Shown: positions 11,749 to 23,537 of the stretch, in pieces
Position numbering within the stretch: the stretch's first letter is position 1
Layout of the letters: every line of letters starts with the position of its first letter
Translations under genes and position numbers: made by a program
Assembly (NCBI RefSeq): GCF_036898095.1
Contig: NC_090739.1
Span: forward strand, 104,542,386-104,606,385
DNA length: 64,000 bases
Source: Palaemon carinicauda
Taxonomy: Eukaryota; Arthropoda; Malacostraca; Decapoda; Palaemonidae
Direction: 5' to 3'
The notes under the pieces: generated by a model
Database searches by the model: none
Seen by the model: only the letters and a program-made list of their open reading frames with translations
Told to the model about the DNA's origin: nothing

Positions 11749-12250
11749 TATATCCAGACAATACAGAAAATTGTCTAGAAATTATAAGAAACATTTCAAG
11801 TAATTGAAGGAGTTACATTTAGAATATTAGAACATTCAAGACTTCTCAATATGGAAGTAATTGATTTATTAATATTAATCAATGAATTATTATACCATCT
11901 ATTGTTCTTTTTTTCAAACCGACTAACATAAATTAGTAAAACGCTCAATTTATAAAAGATCTAAGATATAGAAATGTTAAATTTCAACATTCAACTGATT
12001 TTTTTATGTAATCATTATGTACATAAAAACGTTCACTTAAAAATTCCTAATCAATTGCAAGATAAGAGATCGTGAATAAATAAACGCACTATCTGGAATA
12101 GTTCTTCACTTCTACTATCAGCATTTTATAAGAAACTCGTCTACAACCCGTATAGATTTGCCATTTGTTCGTATATACAACTGATGGCTGAATTATTAAA
12201 ATCTGAAATATGTTACATGTATCATATAACCTTTGTAAGATTTTTCTAGT
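11749..12250. other. AT-rich non-coding stretch, no gene seen
   Basis: Flank between the TAA-tailed repeat and the CA/TA tract; nothing recognised. Confidence 0.5.
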
Positions 12251-12252
12251 TT

Positions 12253-12287
12253 TCACACACACGCACACGCACACGCACACGCACACG

Positions 12288-12375
<88 letters not shown>

Positions 12376-12377
12376 TG

Positions 12378-12456
<79 letters not shown>
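12253..12456. repeat. Compound (CA)n-(TA)n microsatellite
   Basis: About 48 bp of CA/CGCA repeats followed by about 155 bp of TA repeats with one interruption near 12370-12386 (ACATATATGTACATACAT). The TA part is self-complementary. Long YIYIY-type ORFs across it are artefacts. Confidence 0.96.
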
Positions 12457-12460
<4 letters not shown>

Positions 12461-15400
12461 TGCATTCATATACATACACTTATATACTTACATATAATGC
12501 TAGTTTCTCCAAAAAATTCCTCTTACTACTAATATTACTGATTTTAAACTACTGAATATAGTTTGTCATCCATCACACGAGCGGATATTTTAAGAGATTG
12601 TCAGGTAATTCTGTAGGTGATATCTAGTCATGCTTATGAATGAATCTTCAAAATATTCAGCAAGGAAATCCCCAATATACCTATAAAACACAAATTTAAC
12701 AAAAATATAGAATTTTTACCATTAAGGATGATTCTATTGTAAGAAATTCCTTATGTTTATTCTATTTCTTGATGTTTTGATTTACTTACCTTGAGAATTA
12801 CAACCTTAGTATGGTCTTGTCAGCAAACTGAACTCAAACTCTCACTTACAAGTAGGCTATTTCCCATGATTACCGTTTGTAGACTAACTTAGGAAGATCA
12901 GTTCCGACCATTACTTTTTTTATTCAAAACATTTAATGTTATTAAATTACTGAACAGGGAGAACCCGCGAAAAATTGAATTTGCTTTCCATTATGTTTAC
13001 CTTACACAATTTCATGTACCATACATGAAAACTACCTACTCGAAACAATAAAAACAGCTCTAGTAATAAGGCCTAATCTAAACCTCTTCCCCTTAATATA
13101 AGCAATAGGGACCAATCTTATGAAGTACTTTTTATGTTAAAACCCCTGCCATCGAGACATTTAGAAAAATGGAGTAACCTAACTTAACTACCATTTTTAT
13201 TTGATATATCCTTCGTCTCTTTTCAAGACAATGCATAAGTATAAAGATGATTGACTCCTGGTTAGAATTCTTGCCCCTGACACTAAGAAAATGACTCCGC
13301 TAAAAGAAACTTCTTGTGATGATTGAGAATTAGTTATACCTTCTAATCAGAAAAAGAAGCAGCGCAAATTTCTCCGTCAAAAGTTATTCTACAACCATAT
13401 CTATTCCACTTTACATGGTACCTACAATGTCAATCTTAAGAAGATATCATTTATATGAATACAACGTGAAGTAGAACTACATTCTATCCTGGAGATTTTT
13501 ATTACTTTTTTTTTTTGCAACAAGAAAATCCACGTATGACAACGCATTGAATACGGTATATTTACGTTATAATTTATACATTAAAGATTAAATAAATATG
13601 TACATTTAAAAACTTAACTGGGGATTAAATCATTTCTATCTAAACCTGTTAACATTCGGTGCTGGGTAAAATGGCAACGTTTATGTAAGAAGTCACTTAA
13701 AAATAATTTGGTAATTTGGTTGGCTTGTGTTATTTTCCATTGAACCTTTAAGTCTAGGGCTATAGACAGAAATAGTTATACTTCAGCGCTGAAAGGAAAA
13801 CTGTAATATCAATCAAACATACCCTGTTACAGTAATCAAGCAGCTGGATTTTCCTCAAACATCAAACAAGGGGGTCAAATTAGTTTATGATTAATTTTGG
13901 AGCGTATGGGAAGGGAAATACTAGACTTCAACAATAATCTATATTACTCCTTGTTTGCTAAAATGTTATGAATTTCAAGACAATATTACAATTAGTAATT
14001 ACTAGACAAGTATCATACTACATGTTTAAGAAATATGGCCCTCTATGTCCCTGGGGCAAAATGTTTAAAATATATGATCGTGAAAGTATACTATATACCT
14101 TATATTATATACTGCTTCAATGATAAGACTTTTTGTGAATTTACCTTTTGAGAAATATTTGTATATCTAGAATGGCCTGACAGTATACAGACATGAAACT
14201 AATAATGTATAGTAATAACAAAATTTATGACCATCTTGTAACGAAATAATTTGAGAACAATCTCACTTTCAAAAGAATTCCTGCTGCACTGCACTTTTTC
14301 ATATAGTATATGCTTAACACTATACTGTACACAGTGCATAAGCTCCCTTCTAAAGATATTTATTACCTATTCTGTTACCTAACTGAGGTGTAAACTTCTG
14401 AAAAAAAATTAAAATGATGAAAATTTTAACTTATCTTTAAACTGAAGTTACTTAAATATTACAGCCTCCATCCCAGTTATCAGCTTTGATTTAGATATGG
14501 ATAACTTGATGTTGTGCCATCATCGTTCTTTTAGCTTCCATCTCCTTTCCATGTCATTAGGGAAATCGGGTTGCCCGCTCAAAAGTTTTTTTTCGTTTAC
14601 TGGCTACGGCTTTTGGATTTCAACTGTATAGGTAAATAAACGCACCTGAAAGAAAAATAAAATATCGTTACTCCAAATATTCTCCACATTCAAGTCATAA
14701 CCTGACTCTTAATGATTAATTTGATACAGAAGAGTCACTTTTTAGGATTATCGTGAGAGTGTCAAACATATTCAACTTCATCTTTAGAAATCAAAATAAC
14801 AGACAGTTTTGAACCTTCAACTTGACCGTGCTGTTATGTTCTTAAAAACCTCTGAAGGAAGAACAGCACTAATAACCAGATTTTGTGAGAAAAACAACAT
14901 GGATAAGACAAAGTTCAGCTTGGATGATTATTCAAAGCCATACATAATATATTATTGGTGCTTTTATGTCAATGGTTTTATGAGTACTATTCTTAATAAG
15001 ATTACCAGTATCATCATTGCATTGGTAATACAGTATTGAATTTGAAGTATTAAGATGCGAATAAGATTAAATCTATACAGTAGGTGAATATATAATTATG
15101 TAAAATTATATTTTTCTGGTATAATAGATGGCGAATATTAACTTTAACTATCTGTAAAAGTTTCAATTAACTCACTATTTTAGTACTTGGATTTAAAGTC
15201 AGTCAGTTTTAATTTTTCTAATAGATAGTAGCAAGCCAATTATAGATAAATTGGTGCTTTCATCTCCTATCAGACCTTATCTATTCCTTTTTATTGATAT
15301 GTTGTCAAATAATTATGGAAAAGCCCAAAATGTGAGTTGGTAAACAAATGGTATAAATTTTTTTATATCATATGATATCCTCCAACAGATACATAAAATG

Positions 15401-16369
15401 AGAACTGTATCAGTATGATTCATTGACACTGGTCATATGGAAGGTTGTTAGAGTCAGGAAGGTCATTCTGCCCAGAAATGAAACTAGGGGAAACCCTCTC
15501 ATATACACTAAGATGTAAAATTTGAAAGATGTTGGACAAAAGGTTGCAAGACAGGCAGTTGGAACGATGGCAGCGTAGAAGGATAGAAAGAGAACGTCGG
15601 TAGAGGAGCCAGGGAAACTGAAAATACTTAATTTATGCCTTTAATGCATTACATGACGACAGTGTGCCTCAAAGGACATTCTGAATAATATATCAAACAT
15701 TGCGGTAAAACAAAAGGGGACAACACAACATTGATGCAGAAACCTGTCACATAATCCATTAATTTTATGAATGAAACGGGAGGAATTGAAATAAAATAGA
15801 GGTAATTAAGTCTCACTAACTATCCCTGCATTATGATATTGCTTTTTGTTTTTCACAGGGTACCAGGTGTGAAGTTGGCAAAGATTATTAAGTTCGGGTT
15901 TTTTTTTTGTATAGATACAAGTATAGCATTCAAAGGGTAAACACAGGAAGTTGTAATTCTACATCGTTAAGGAGTTTGATATTCTGCGACCAGCTTCTTT
16001 GAATTACACAGATTTGGAACAGATTTCATTTGAATTTAAGCATTAATAATGGACAGCTTTTCAAATACCCACTGTCAATGGTTTTTGGCTAATTAATGGG
16101 ATGACTGACTATCTCCTCTTGAAAGCATAACAAATATTCAAACATGAATAGACCAGCAGGACTTCACAAAATTTCCCTCACATGTTAGGTTCTGAGGCAA
16201 ATATCTCATATATAAAAAGCCATGTTTCCCTGCCTATAATCACTTGATTGGATAACAACTATTATATTGCAGCAACCACTCAACAAAATGCTTAATTCAT
16301 ATATTAATGAATCCATCTTTAAAGTAATAGAACTACAACACAATACTGTATACGCATGACTCAAATATT
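12457..16369. other. AT-rich non-coding stretch, no gene seen
   Basis: A 76-aa ORF at 14809-15039 shows no recognisable domain and no family context. No splice-supported exon, RNA gene or mobile element could be defended. Confidence 0.5.
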
Positions 16370-17319
16370 AGTATGGGGCCTCTTGATGGGCCTGAGAACA
16401 TGGGTGATGTACCCCGCAGGTAGCTTGAGCTCCCTATGAAGACCAGGCTGTTTGAAGCTCCTCATGATTAAAAAAAACTCCCAGTAACAGGAAGGGTCTC
16501 AGGTCTTTAGTTTAAAGACCTGGCACAAGGCTGAGTCATATTATTTCATTACCGAGACTGAAAGCAGCTTCTCCTGGCGAAAGTAGATGAGCACATCATG
16601 TATCAGGTGAAGAAAGGCTCTGACCGGAGAAATAACCCCTTTACAACATTAATCGTATTAGATAGCATAGTTTGTTTGGTAGACGTGTGCAGAACATCAA
16701 CACAGATAATCCAGACTTCTCCTGTGCAGTGCTTAGCAAAATGTCTTTCACTTGAAGATGCTAGATAATCTTCATCCATAAAGTGACAGAAATGTAACCA
16801 AGTTATAGTACCTCTGCAGGTGGGGCTGGCAACGCATGTTGGCCTGCAGCAGTAGTTATCTTTGTACCTATACTATGAGCATCCACTGACCTGGGTACCC
16901 TTCGGCGTGTCGCCATTTAGGAGACACCAGACTTACTCTGATATTCAGAGTAGTCAGAACTCTGTTGATTACTCTACAAATGATACAGAATGGCTAAAAG
17001 GTATGGATCTCGGTGTTATCCCCAGGATGATGAAAAGTGTCCACTAGAGACTATGATGTATCAGGGACTGAAGAACAAACGATCAGGAGCATTTTGTTGA
17101 ACTGGGTGGCAAACATTCTGTTCAATAAGGATCTCCACAATCAAATTTTCCTTGCAACTTATGGATGAATGAACCATTCTTTTCCTATGACTTTTCTCTG
17201 GCAATTGAACTTGTCGGCAATTACATTCCTCTTGCCTGGAATGAATCTTACATACTTCTCCACTGCATTATTGAACACCTATGTGAGAGCCTGCTTTGTC
17301 AACTCATAGAAAAGCTGTG
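16370..17319 (-). pseudogene. DIRS-H recombinase/RNase H remnants (3' side)
   Basis: Nucleotide-level matches to DIRS-B are visible by eye. 16380-16490 follows the B recombinase 3' end (GGGTGATGTA..GCAGGTAG and GAAGCTCCTCATGA, compare 30070-30160). 17100-17240 follows the B RNase H end (GTCGGCAATTACATTCCTCT followed by TGCCTGGAATGAA, compare 31502-31543, encoding the FIPGKRNVLAD motif). Many indels separate the blocks. The 61-aa plus-strand ORF inside is a shadow. Confidence 0.6.
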
Positions 17320-17523
17320 AAAAATGGTATTTTTATCATAAAATAAATTTTTAAATATACTTACCTGGTAGTTACATATATATAGCTTAGTTCTCGCGTT
17401 TCGATGCGTCACAACAGAAAATTCAAAATTCGCGGCGATCGCCGCCATGAGAGTAGGTGGTCATGCATGAGCACCGTCACTCTGAGGTTATCAGAACCAT
17501 TCCCAACAATCTTCAGAAATTCC
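17320..17523. repeat. Mini-DIRS F left (3') inverted terminal repeat
   Basis: It carries an AT-rich edge, GGTAGTTACATATATATAGC, the palindrome GGCGATCGCC and CAATCTTCAGAAATT. The last three recur inverted at 19066-19243. Confidence 0.85.
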
Positions 17524-17561
17524 ATGTCTCTGTTTTCAGAGGGGAGGAGGGAGGGTCCTCT

Positions 17562-17663
17562 TATATATGTAACTACCAGGTAAGTATATTTAAACATTTA
17601 TTTTATAATAAAAATACCATTTTTAAATATGTAACTTCCCTGGTAGTTACATATATATAACTG
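17562..17663. repeat. Mini-DIRS F internal complementary region
   Basis: The first half is the reverse complement of the left edge, the second half that of the right edge. They meet near ATACCATTTTTAAATATG. In DIRS replication this region is thought to bridge the two ends during circle formation. About three mismatches to the edges are visible. Confidence 0.82.
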
Positions 17664-18084
17664 ATTGACACAATCGGTGGTAGGTTGAAAACCTCATCCC
17701 ATCGGGAAATACTTTTTAATTATTAATATCTACAATTAGTAGTACTAACAATCTGGTTCTTACCTGATAAGGAAGCTGGCTTCATAATTACTCTGCCTCA
17801 TTTCACCTGCATTCATTGAGACACTCAGCGTCCACTCCGTGAGCTGTAAAAGTCTCTTGGGGCTGCCACAAGGTCCTCAACCCCTGGCGTGGCTAGACCA
17901 CCACCCTTGCAAACCTGGCATAGCCAAGGATACTGAATCTGACCACCTACAAAGTTTTTTTTTTCTTTTTTTTTTAAATAATAAACAAGAGTAACTTGAC
18001 TTGCATCCCAGACTGTGTTAGGTTGCGATAACCTTCACAGACAACCTGAGAACACAAATACAAGAAAAAAGGCAAGGGTATAAT

Positions 18085-18260
18085 AGAAGATTATAGGGTA
18101 GAAGCAGTAGACCCTTCTCCAACTACGACGCCAGAGGTAACGTACGGACCCAGGGAACAGCAAGCCTCATACTGGGTTTGTACATCTTTAAGATAATAGT
18201 CTGCGAAGACTGATTTACTTCGCCAAAACGTGGCCTCTAAAATAGACTTCATAGATTTAT
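18085..18260 (-). pseudogene. Mini-DIRS F recombinase C-terminal tail in shifted frame
   Basis: Just past the stop at 18249, another frame reads ILEATFWRSKSVFADYYLKD. This corresponds to the segment GVWKLQTTLTAHYLHD of DIRS-B with the Trp and nucleophilic Tyr. One indel near 18255-18280 therefore separates the His-x-x-Arg box from the Tyr. Confidence 0.6.
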
Positions 18261-18869
18261 TATGCCTATATGCCTATAGGCCATAGAGGTAGCGACAGCT
18301 CTAACCTCATGTGGTTTCCCCTTGATAATTGGGAAAATTCCTTCTTCACAATTCTGGTAAGCATCTCTTATCAAGTCCTTGATGAAGAAAGCTAGTGCAT
18401 TCTTAGATAATGGTAAAGAGGGTTTTTTAACAGAACACCAGAGGTTGTCTGTTTGTCCTCTTAGACTCTTGGACACGTGCAGATAGAATTTAAGAGCTCT
18501 TACTGGACAAAGGCCTCTTTCTTTCTCTCGATCAACTAAGTGAGATAGTCCTGGGATATTAAAAGACCTAGGCCAAGGTCGAGAAGGATTCTCATTTTTT
18601 GCGAGAAAGCCAAGCTGGAGGGAGCAAATAGCATTGTTTCCATTAAAGCCAACCTTCTTACTGATGGCTTGTAACTCCCCTACCCTTTTTGCTGTACTAT
18701 AGCGCTCAAAAATATTCCAATCAGAATCAGACAAAGACTTGCATTCATTACATCTGTTATCATATGAACAAACCTGACCTCTGCAACCACTGCATATTGA
18801 ATGCGGATCAACCGCGGCTCTAGGAATACGTGTCTTGCATCCTCTAGCACACTTATGATAGTCAGCCAT
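18249..18869 (-). CDS. Gag Cys-rich head fused to tyrosine recombinase (mini-DIRS F)
   Basis: This 206-aa ORF starts MADYHKCARGC. Residues 1-45 are the Gag module seen in E, B and C (DPHSICSGCRGQVC, RCNECKSLSDSDW). At about residue 59 the text switches to a recombinase catalytic domain: KRVGELQAIS with the box-I Arg, CPVRALKFYL, and KPHEVRAVATSMAY with the His-x-x-Arg box. The frame ends at 18249 just after this box. The switch removes the rest of gag, RT, RNase H and the recombinase N-terminus in one deletion. The joined ORF is in frame, which may be chance or selection. It could encode a small DNA-binding protein, but nothing here shows expression. Confidence 0.78.
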   Translation of the reverse strand: MADYHKCARGCKTRIPRAAVDPHSICSGCRGQVCSYDNRCNECKSLSDSDWNIFERYSTAKRVGELQAISKKVGFNGNNAICSLQLGFLAKNENPSRPWPRSFNIPGLSHLVDREKERGLCPVRALKFYLHVSKSLRGQTDNLWCSVKKPSLPLSKNALAFFIKDLIRDAYQNCEEGIFPIIKGKPHEVRAVATSMAYRHIGIINL

Positions 18870-19065
18870 TTTGTCAACAGAAAAAACAGTCCAGGTCTAA
18901 ATCCAACAGAGTGTATTTACATCGATAGTGAAAAGTCAAAAGAATATTCATAAACAGGCAGCGAAAGTCGTCAACAATAATCAAACAAAAGGTACTTCAC
19001 CAAATTGTAGAAAAGTTAATTAGCAGCGAAAAGAATTTCCTGAGGTGTTGATTCGATCAACGACA

Positions 19066-19243
19066 GAATTTCTGAAGATTGTTGGGAATGGTTCTGATAA
19101 CCTCCGAGTGACGGCGCTCATGTATGACCACCTACTCTCATGGCGGCGATCGCCGCGAATTTTGAATTTTCTGTCGTGACGTGTCGAAACGCGAGATTTA
19201 AGCTATATATATATGTAACTACCAAGGAAGTTACATATTTAAA
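19066..19243. repeat. Mini-DIRS F right (5') inverted terminal repeat
   Basis: It inverts the left repeat: AATTTCTGAAGATTGTTGGG, GGCGGCGATCGCCGC, TAAGCTATATATATATGTAA, then an edge at TTACATATTT. Confidence 0.85.
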
Positions 19244-19375
19244 ACTATCGCTTTACTTGTAGCTTTCAGCCACTAAAGTCATGTGTTGCTCATCAATGTA
19301 ACTGAGTGCTGCCTTAATCTTCAACAGGCTGATGTGTAGGCCCTTTTCTTTGTTGGACTAACAAACTCTGGTGAT
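19244..19375 (-). pseudogene. DIRS-H RNase H fragment right of mini-DIRS F
   Basis: CTTCAACAGGCTGATGTGTA matches the RNase H segment LHINLLEMKA of B (compare TAGCAGGTTGATGTGGAGGT at 31736-31755). The fragment continues the sequence interrupted by F and then abuts Gypsy integrase DNA. Confidence 0.55.
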
Positions 19376-20400
19376 ATGGTTCTTCATGTCTGCACCTCCT
19401 TTCTTCTATGGGTCTATGAACAGCAGCGGTTCTAGAGGACACTTCAGAAGAGTCCCCTTGATGATGTTCTTGTCTTCCAATCTCCACAGTAGATCGTCCT
19501 GTATCTTCTCCACTGGAACAAGAAGGTGTGGTGTATTGTTGGTTGCTTAGCTGGGGGCTTGTAAGTCTGGCAGTATGGAATAAATTTTCCCACAACATGA
19601 TGTAGGTGTTGGAGGAGACTGTAGACAGAAAGAAATTCGGCAGGAATGACCAACGGGTCCCTATATACCATTTCAGCTGCCGAGACATCCAGAGCGTCTT
19701 TAGGAGTGGTTCTTAGTCCCAGGAGAACCCAGGGAAGCTGGGTAAACAAGGTGGAGTCCTTGCAGTGGGACATCAAAGTAGCTTTAAAGGTGCGATGAAA
19801 ACATTCAACCATTCAGTTGGCAGCAAGGTTGAAGGCGGTGATTCCCAGGAGGTTTGCTAATAATGTCCACAATTAAGAGGTGAAAGTGGTACCCCTGTCA
19901 GAAGTAATATGCTCAGGGAAACCAAATCTCGCTATCCATCCTGAGAGTAAGGCAGATGTACAAGAGGCGAACGTTGCAGTTTTCATGGATATGGCTTCAG
20001 GCCAACAAGTGGAGCAGTCGATGACGGTAAACAGTTAACGATGTCCTTGTGGTGTGGGTGTGGGCAAACTGACGGTGAGGTTGAGAAAAGGTGCCCACTC
20101 CTGAATCCGTGGGTCAATGTACCTTTGAAGTTTGGCATGCAGTACAGGCGCAGACCCAATCCTTAGCATCTTTAGCAATACCATGCCAAATGAACTTAGT
20201 CTTTAGTAGTTATGCAGTAGATAGGAAGGGATGTGAGAGGCCACAAATGAAGTCAAACACCTGTCGACACATAGGAGCAGGTATCCACGGTCTAGGTCTA
20301 CCAGTACTGACCTCACAGAGGAGGGTGGTGTTAGGAGTCACCGAGGGGGCCGTCTTCCCAACAGAGGGATGTGCAAGATGTCCTACTTACCTGGTACTCT
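19376..20400 (-). pseudogene. Gypsy integrase, degraded
   Basis: In minus-strand frames, 20200-20110 carries a His-Cys zinc segment (WHGIAKDAKDWVCACTACQT). 19812-19444 carries the end of the catalytic core, MVECFHRTFKATLM, where the Glu of MVE is the last acidic residue of the DDE triad, followed by LPWVLLGLRTTPKDALDVS. Frames change several times between these blocks. Integrase inserts the cDNA into the host genome; this copy is not intact. Confidence 0.78.
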
Positions 20401-21425
20401 GGATGTGCAAGATGTCCTACTTATCTGGTACTCTGGATCCTTTCGTTGGGCTTCTGCCAAGGCGTTGTCATCCCATCCCAAGTGAATGGCGGCCAATGTG
20501 TTTCTTGACAGGACATCGGCAAATGGATTCACTTTCCCAGGGACGTGTTGAAGGGTGCAATTGTATTCAGACACGGAAGAGAGATGTCGGCGTTGACGGG
20601 AGGACCAGGCATCGGACTGTCGAGTGAAGGGTGGCACCAGAGGCACTTGGTCCGTGCGAATGACAAAGGGCATAACTTCCAGGAAGTAGCAAAAGTGATG
20701 GATAGCCAAGTGCACTTCCAGCAATTCGCGGTGGAAGGTAGAGTAGCCAAATTCTGCCTTGACAATTTTCTACTGAAGAAGGCTATTTGGGTGAGCCGTT
20801 CACCACCTGCTCGAGTACTGCACCAATAGCGACGTCGCTGGCATCGGGGGAGAGAAGGATAGGTGTTTGTGGCACAGGAAAAGTGAGAGCAGCAGCGGTT
20901 GATAGGGCAATCTTTGCATTTCAGAAAGACGCTTCTTGAAGGGGGCCTCATTTCAGATCTTTTGGCTTGCCCTTGAGGCATAGAGGGGGAAAAGTGGTAA
21001 TAGTTAATCATGCCCAAGAATTCTTGCACTGCTTTGACGGTCGAGGGCATGGGGAAGTTTGGAATGACTGCTACCTTCTCAGGGAGGGAGTGGACTCCTT
21101 CAGGAGTGATGCAGTGCCCTAAGAACAATACTTCATTGGCGTCACAGATACACTTGTTGGACCGGACTACAAAGCCATTCTGTTGTTGGCAGTCGAGCAC
21201 GATGCGTAGGTGACAGAGGTGTACCTCTTTGGAGGAAGAGAACACAAGTATGTCATCCATGTAACATACACAGAAGGGGAGGTCCCCTAAGATGCAATCC
21301 AAGAAGCGTTGAAAGTGGCCCCAGTATTACGAAGGCCAAAACAGGAGTAATTGAAGGTATATGTATTGAAGGAAGTGGTGATGGCGGTCTTGGGGTATGT
21401 ATCCTGGGTTTAAGGGCACCTGATA
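20383..21425 (-). pseudogene. Gypsy reverse transcriptase / RNase H, 3' part
   Basis: The frame 21302-20529 reads LPFCVCYMDDILVFSSS with an intact YMDD-type box, FLGHCITPEGVHSLPEKV and VQEFLGMINYYHFSP, all standard for Gypsy RT thumb and connection. RNase H-like text (LSRQNLATLPSTANC; HLAIHHFCYFLE) continues in shifted frames to 20383. The sequence upstream of 21302, up to the DIRS junction at 21426, encodes YQVPL-type RT text and continues the gene found right of 37232. Frameshifts make it a pseudogene. Confidence 0.82.
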
Positions 21426-21630
21426 TGACAAATTTGTAGATAATTTGTATTTTTCCTAACTATGCAAACCTTAGATATTTACATGGGGTAATTACTTCGG
21501 CGTAGTTGAATGACGAGCCATTAGAATTTTAACGAGGGTTTACTACCCCTCCGCTAGTTAGCAGGGGGTAGGGAGGGGTAGCTTGCTACCCCTCCCCCTC
21601 ACATACACCGGTGAAAGGCTCACTTTACTT
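21426..21630. repeat. DIRS-A left (3') inverted terminal repeat
   Basis: It starts TGACAAATTTG, includes CGCTAGTTAGCAGGGGG and GGGGTAGCTTGCTACCCC, and ends near CACTTTACTT. It is inverted at 29027-29199. Confidence 0.9.
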
Positions 21631-21676
21631 AGAGGTAGGACTTATCTTGGGGGACAGGGCTGGCGGGCAAATATGT

Positions 21677-21778
21677 GTAAATAGCTAAGGTTTGTATAGT
21701 TAGGAAAAATACAAATTATCCACGAATTTGTCATTTGTTCCGTAACTGCAATACAAACCACGCTATTTACATGGGGTG
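21677..21778. repeat. DIRS-A internal complementary region
   Basis: Reverse complement of the left edge joined to that of the right edge, meeting at GAATTTGTCATTTGTTCC. There are four mismatches to the left edge and two to the right. Confidence 0.87.
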
Positions 21779-22269
21779 ACTTAACCCTTAGGAAGGGTGG
21801 TAAGTCCCGGCCATACTGGCTTTGGCTTGCCCGGGGATTCCGTATTCGAGCGGTTAAGAACTCGGACAATAGGGAATCCCTGCTCCTCGCTAACGGTTGT
21901 GAAACTGCCGCGGCCTACGTAAGGTGTGTGCGAAGGTGAAAAGTGACTTGTCCTAGGCAGTTGACCTGGAGTTCCTCAGAAGGAAATCTAGGCTAGGACT
22001 CTCCCAATACCACCTCGTCAGGGTATGGGGACATGACAGTATTAGACCTAATAATAGGAACACAAGGAAGCATGGTCTACCTGCAGTGGTTTGAGGTCAG
22101 CTGTGCAGAGAACCCAGGATGCTGCTTTCTCCAAGGGAGGAGAGGATGAAGAAAAGAATAAGGGCCAGACAGATCTTTTCATTCATGCAGACTAACACCA
22201 GGTAACAATGCCCTCAACCTTCTGCTACTTGTCCATTAAGGAGCCTGAGGTTTAGACCAGCTGTTGTGC

Positions 22270-23480
22270 AGCCACCACAGGGCCGATAGAAACGTATCGA
22301 GCCTCCTGTGGGTCATGTCTTGCAGGTAAGGGGCTGAGAAGATGGTCTGATGCTTCAACAGCCCCGCTTGCAGGACCTGCATCACTTAATGATGCTCCAT
22401 GAAGGGCAGGGACGTAGCTACGCCCTTGACATCATGGGCTCTAGGGCGATGCGACGGAGAAGGGTCAGGATTCAAGGCCGGGTGTAACACCCTGCGAATC
22501 CGGGTTGAGATGGTATTCCTGGTAACCCTTCTCTTCGTTTTCCCAGGGTCCCAAGGTAGGAGATGGTCTGGGTCATCTGCTACAGGACGGAGACTCGAAA
22601 CCTGGAAAGAGTCGAACCGCGGGTCCAGCACTCCCGGGTTCTGAGTCTTGGCAACAAAACTCAGGGACAAACCTGAACGTTGCCTCCCCATATCCCCCTG
22701 AATGGGCGAAGTCGTATGAGAGACCATGTGACTCGCTTGGCCGAGGATAAGGCTAGCAGGAACACTGTCTACCCAGTAAGGTGGTGATCTGGGGCCTTAC
22801 GTAGTGGTTCATCGGGATGTCTCTTTAGAGACTTGAGGACTCAAACCACGTTCCAAGGAGGAGGTCTCACCTTCGACTGAGGGCAGGAGAGGACATGGCT
22901 TCGTATGGGGAGAGAGAGTTCCAGCGAGGGAGAAATGTCTATCCCTTGAGCCTGGAGGCAAGACCTAAGGCTGAGAGATAGCCTTTCACAGCCGAAACTG
23001 AAAGGCACATTTCATCCCACAATCCCACGAGGAGCTCCGCTATTGCTGGAAGCAGCATCGTGTGGAGGGATACCCTCTCCACGACACCGACCACAGTAAC
23101 TCGCCCCTTCGCCTGGGCGACTACTGCGGGAGACTTGCGCAGGTGTCCAGACCTCATTTTCGCAACTTGTTGCGAAAAACCTCTCTCTTTGAGGAGATGC
23201 TGGATAGTCTCCCGGCGGGAAGTCGAAGCGAAGCTACGGCTTTGTGGAGGATGTTGGCATGTGGTTGTGTGAGTAACCCGTGACGTGGGGGGGGGGTTCC
23301 CTCGGAGGCTCCGTAAGGAGTTACAGAGGGACTGGTGAGCCATCTGCGAGAAGTCCTAGCGGAGCTATGGAGGTCATTGAGAGACTGACCGATACTCTGG
23401 TCTTGTAGAGTACTCTCCTCATCAGCCAGAACGGGGGAAGGCGAACACATCGATGTTGTCCCACCGTTGCTGGAAGGCAT
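22270..23480 (-). pseudogene. DIRS-A tyrosine recombinase, fragmented
   Basis: Pieces in different frames match the B recombinase. 23480-22939 carries the N-terminal part (RREVFRNKLRK; RETIQHLLKERGFSQQVAK; AVKGYLSALGLASRLKG). 22727-22386 carries VAKTQNPGVLDPRFDSFQVS and HDVKGVATSLPF, where the Arg of His-x-x-Arg is Lys. 22385-22270 carries the Tyr segment (PYLQDMTHRRLDTF). The Arg-to-Lys change and the frame breaks rule out an active enzyme. Function when intact: integration of the circular DIRS DNA without target duplication. Confidence 0.8.
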
Positions 23481-23537
23481 CTTACCAGAGGGCCTTGGGG
23501 TCTGGGACCGGGGAGCAGTACAGCGGGAGCTTGTAGT

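Larger units (their letters stand above)
17320..19243 (-). mobile_element. Mini-DIRS F, internally deleted DIRS with intact termini
   Basis: A 1.92-kb element has inverted terminal repeats (17320-17523 and 19066-19243), an internal complementary region (17562-17663) and one ORF that joins a Gag Cys-rich head to a tyrosine-recombinase tail. It sits inside the RNase H region of DIRS-H, whose sequence resumes at 19244. The termini differ from A/B/C but match E. RT and RNase H are wholly absent, so F would need an autonomous partner of the E lineage. Only about three differences separate its internal region from its edges, so it is not very old. Confidence 0.85.

Noticed and set aside
12089..12497. 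Several overlapping ORFs of alternating Tyr-Ile
   Set aside because: They are frames through a (CA)n(TA)n microsatellite on both strands.
14809..15039. 76-aa plus-strand ORF as a host exon
   Set aside because: There is no recognisable motif, no splice context I can support, and its length fits chance in AT-rich DNA.
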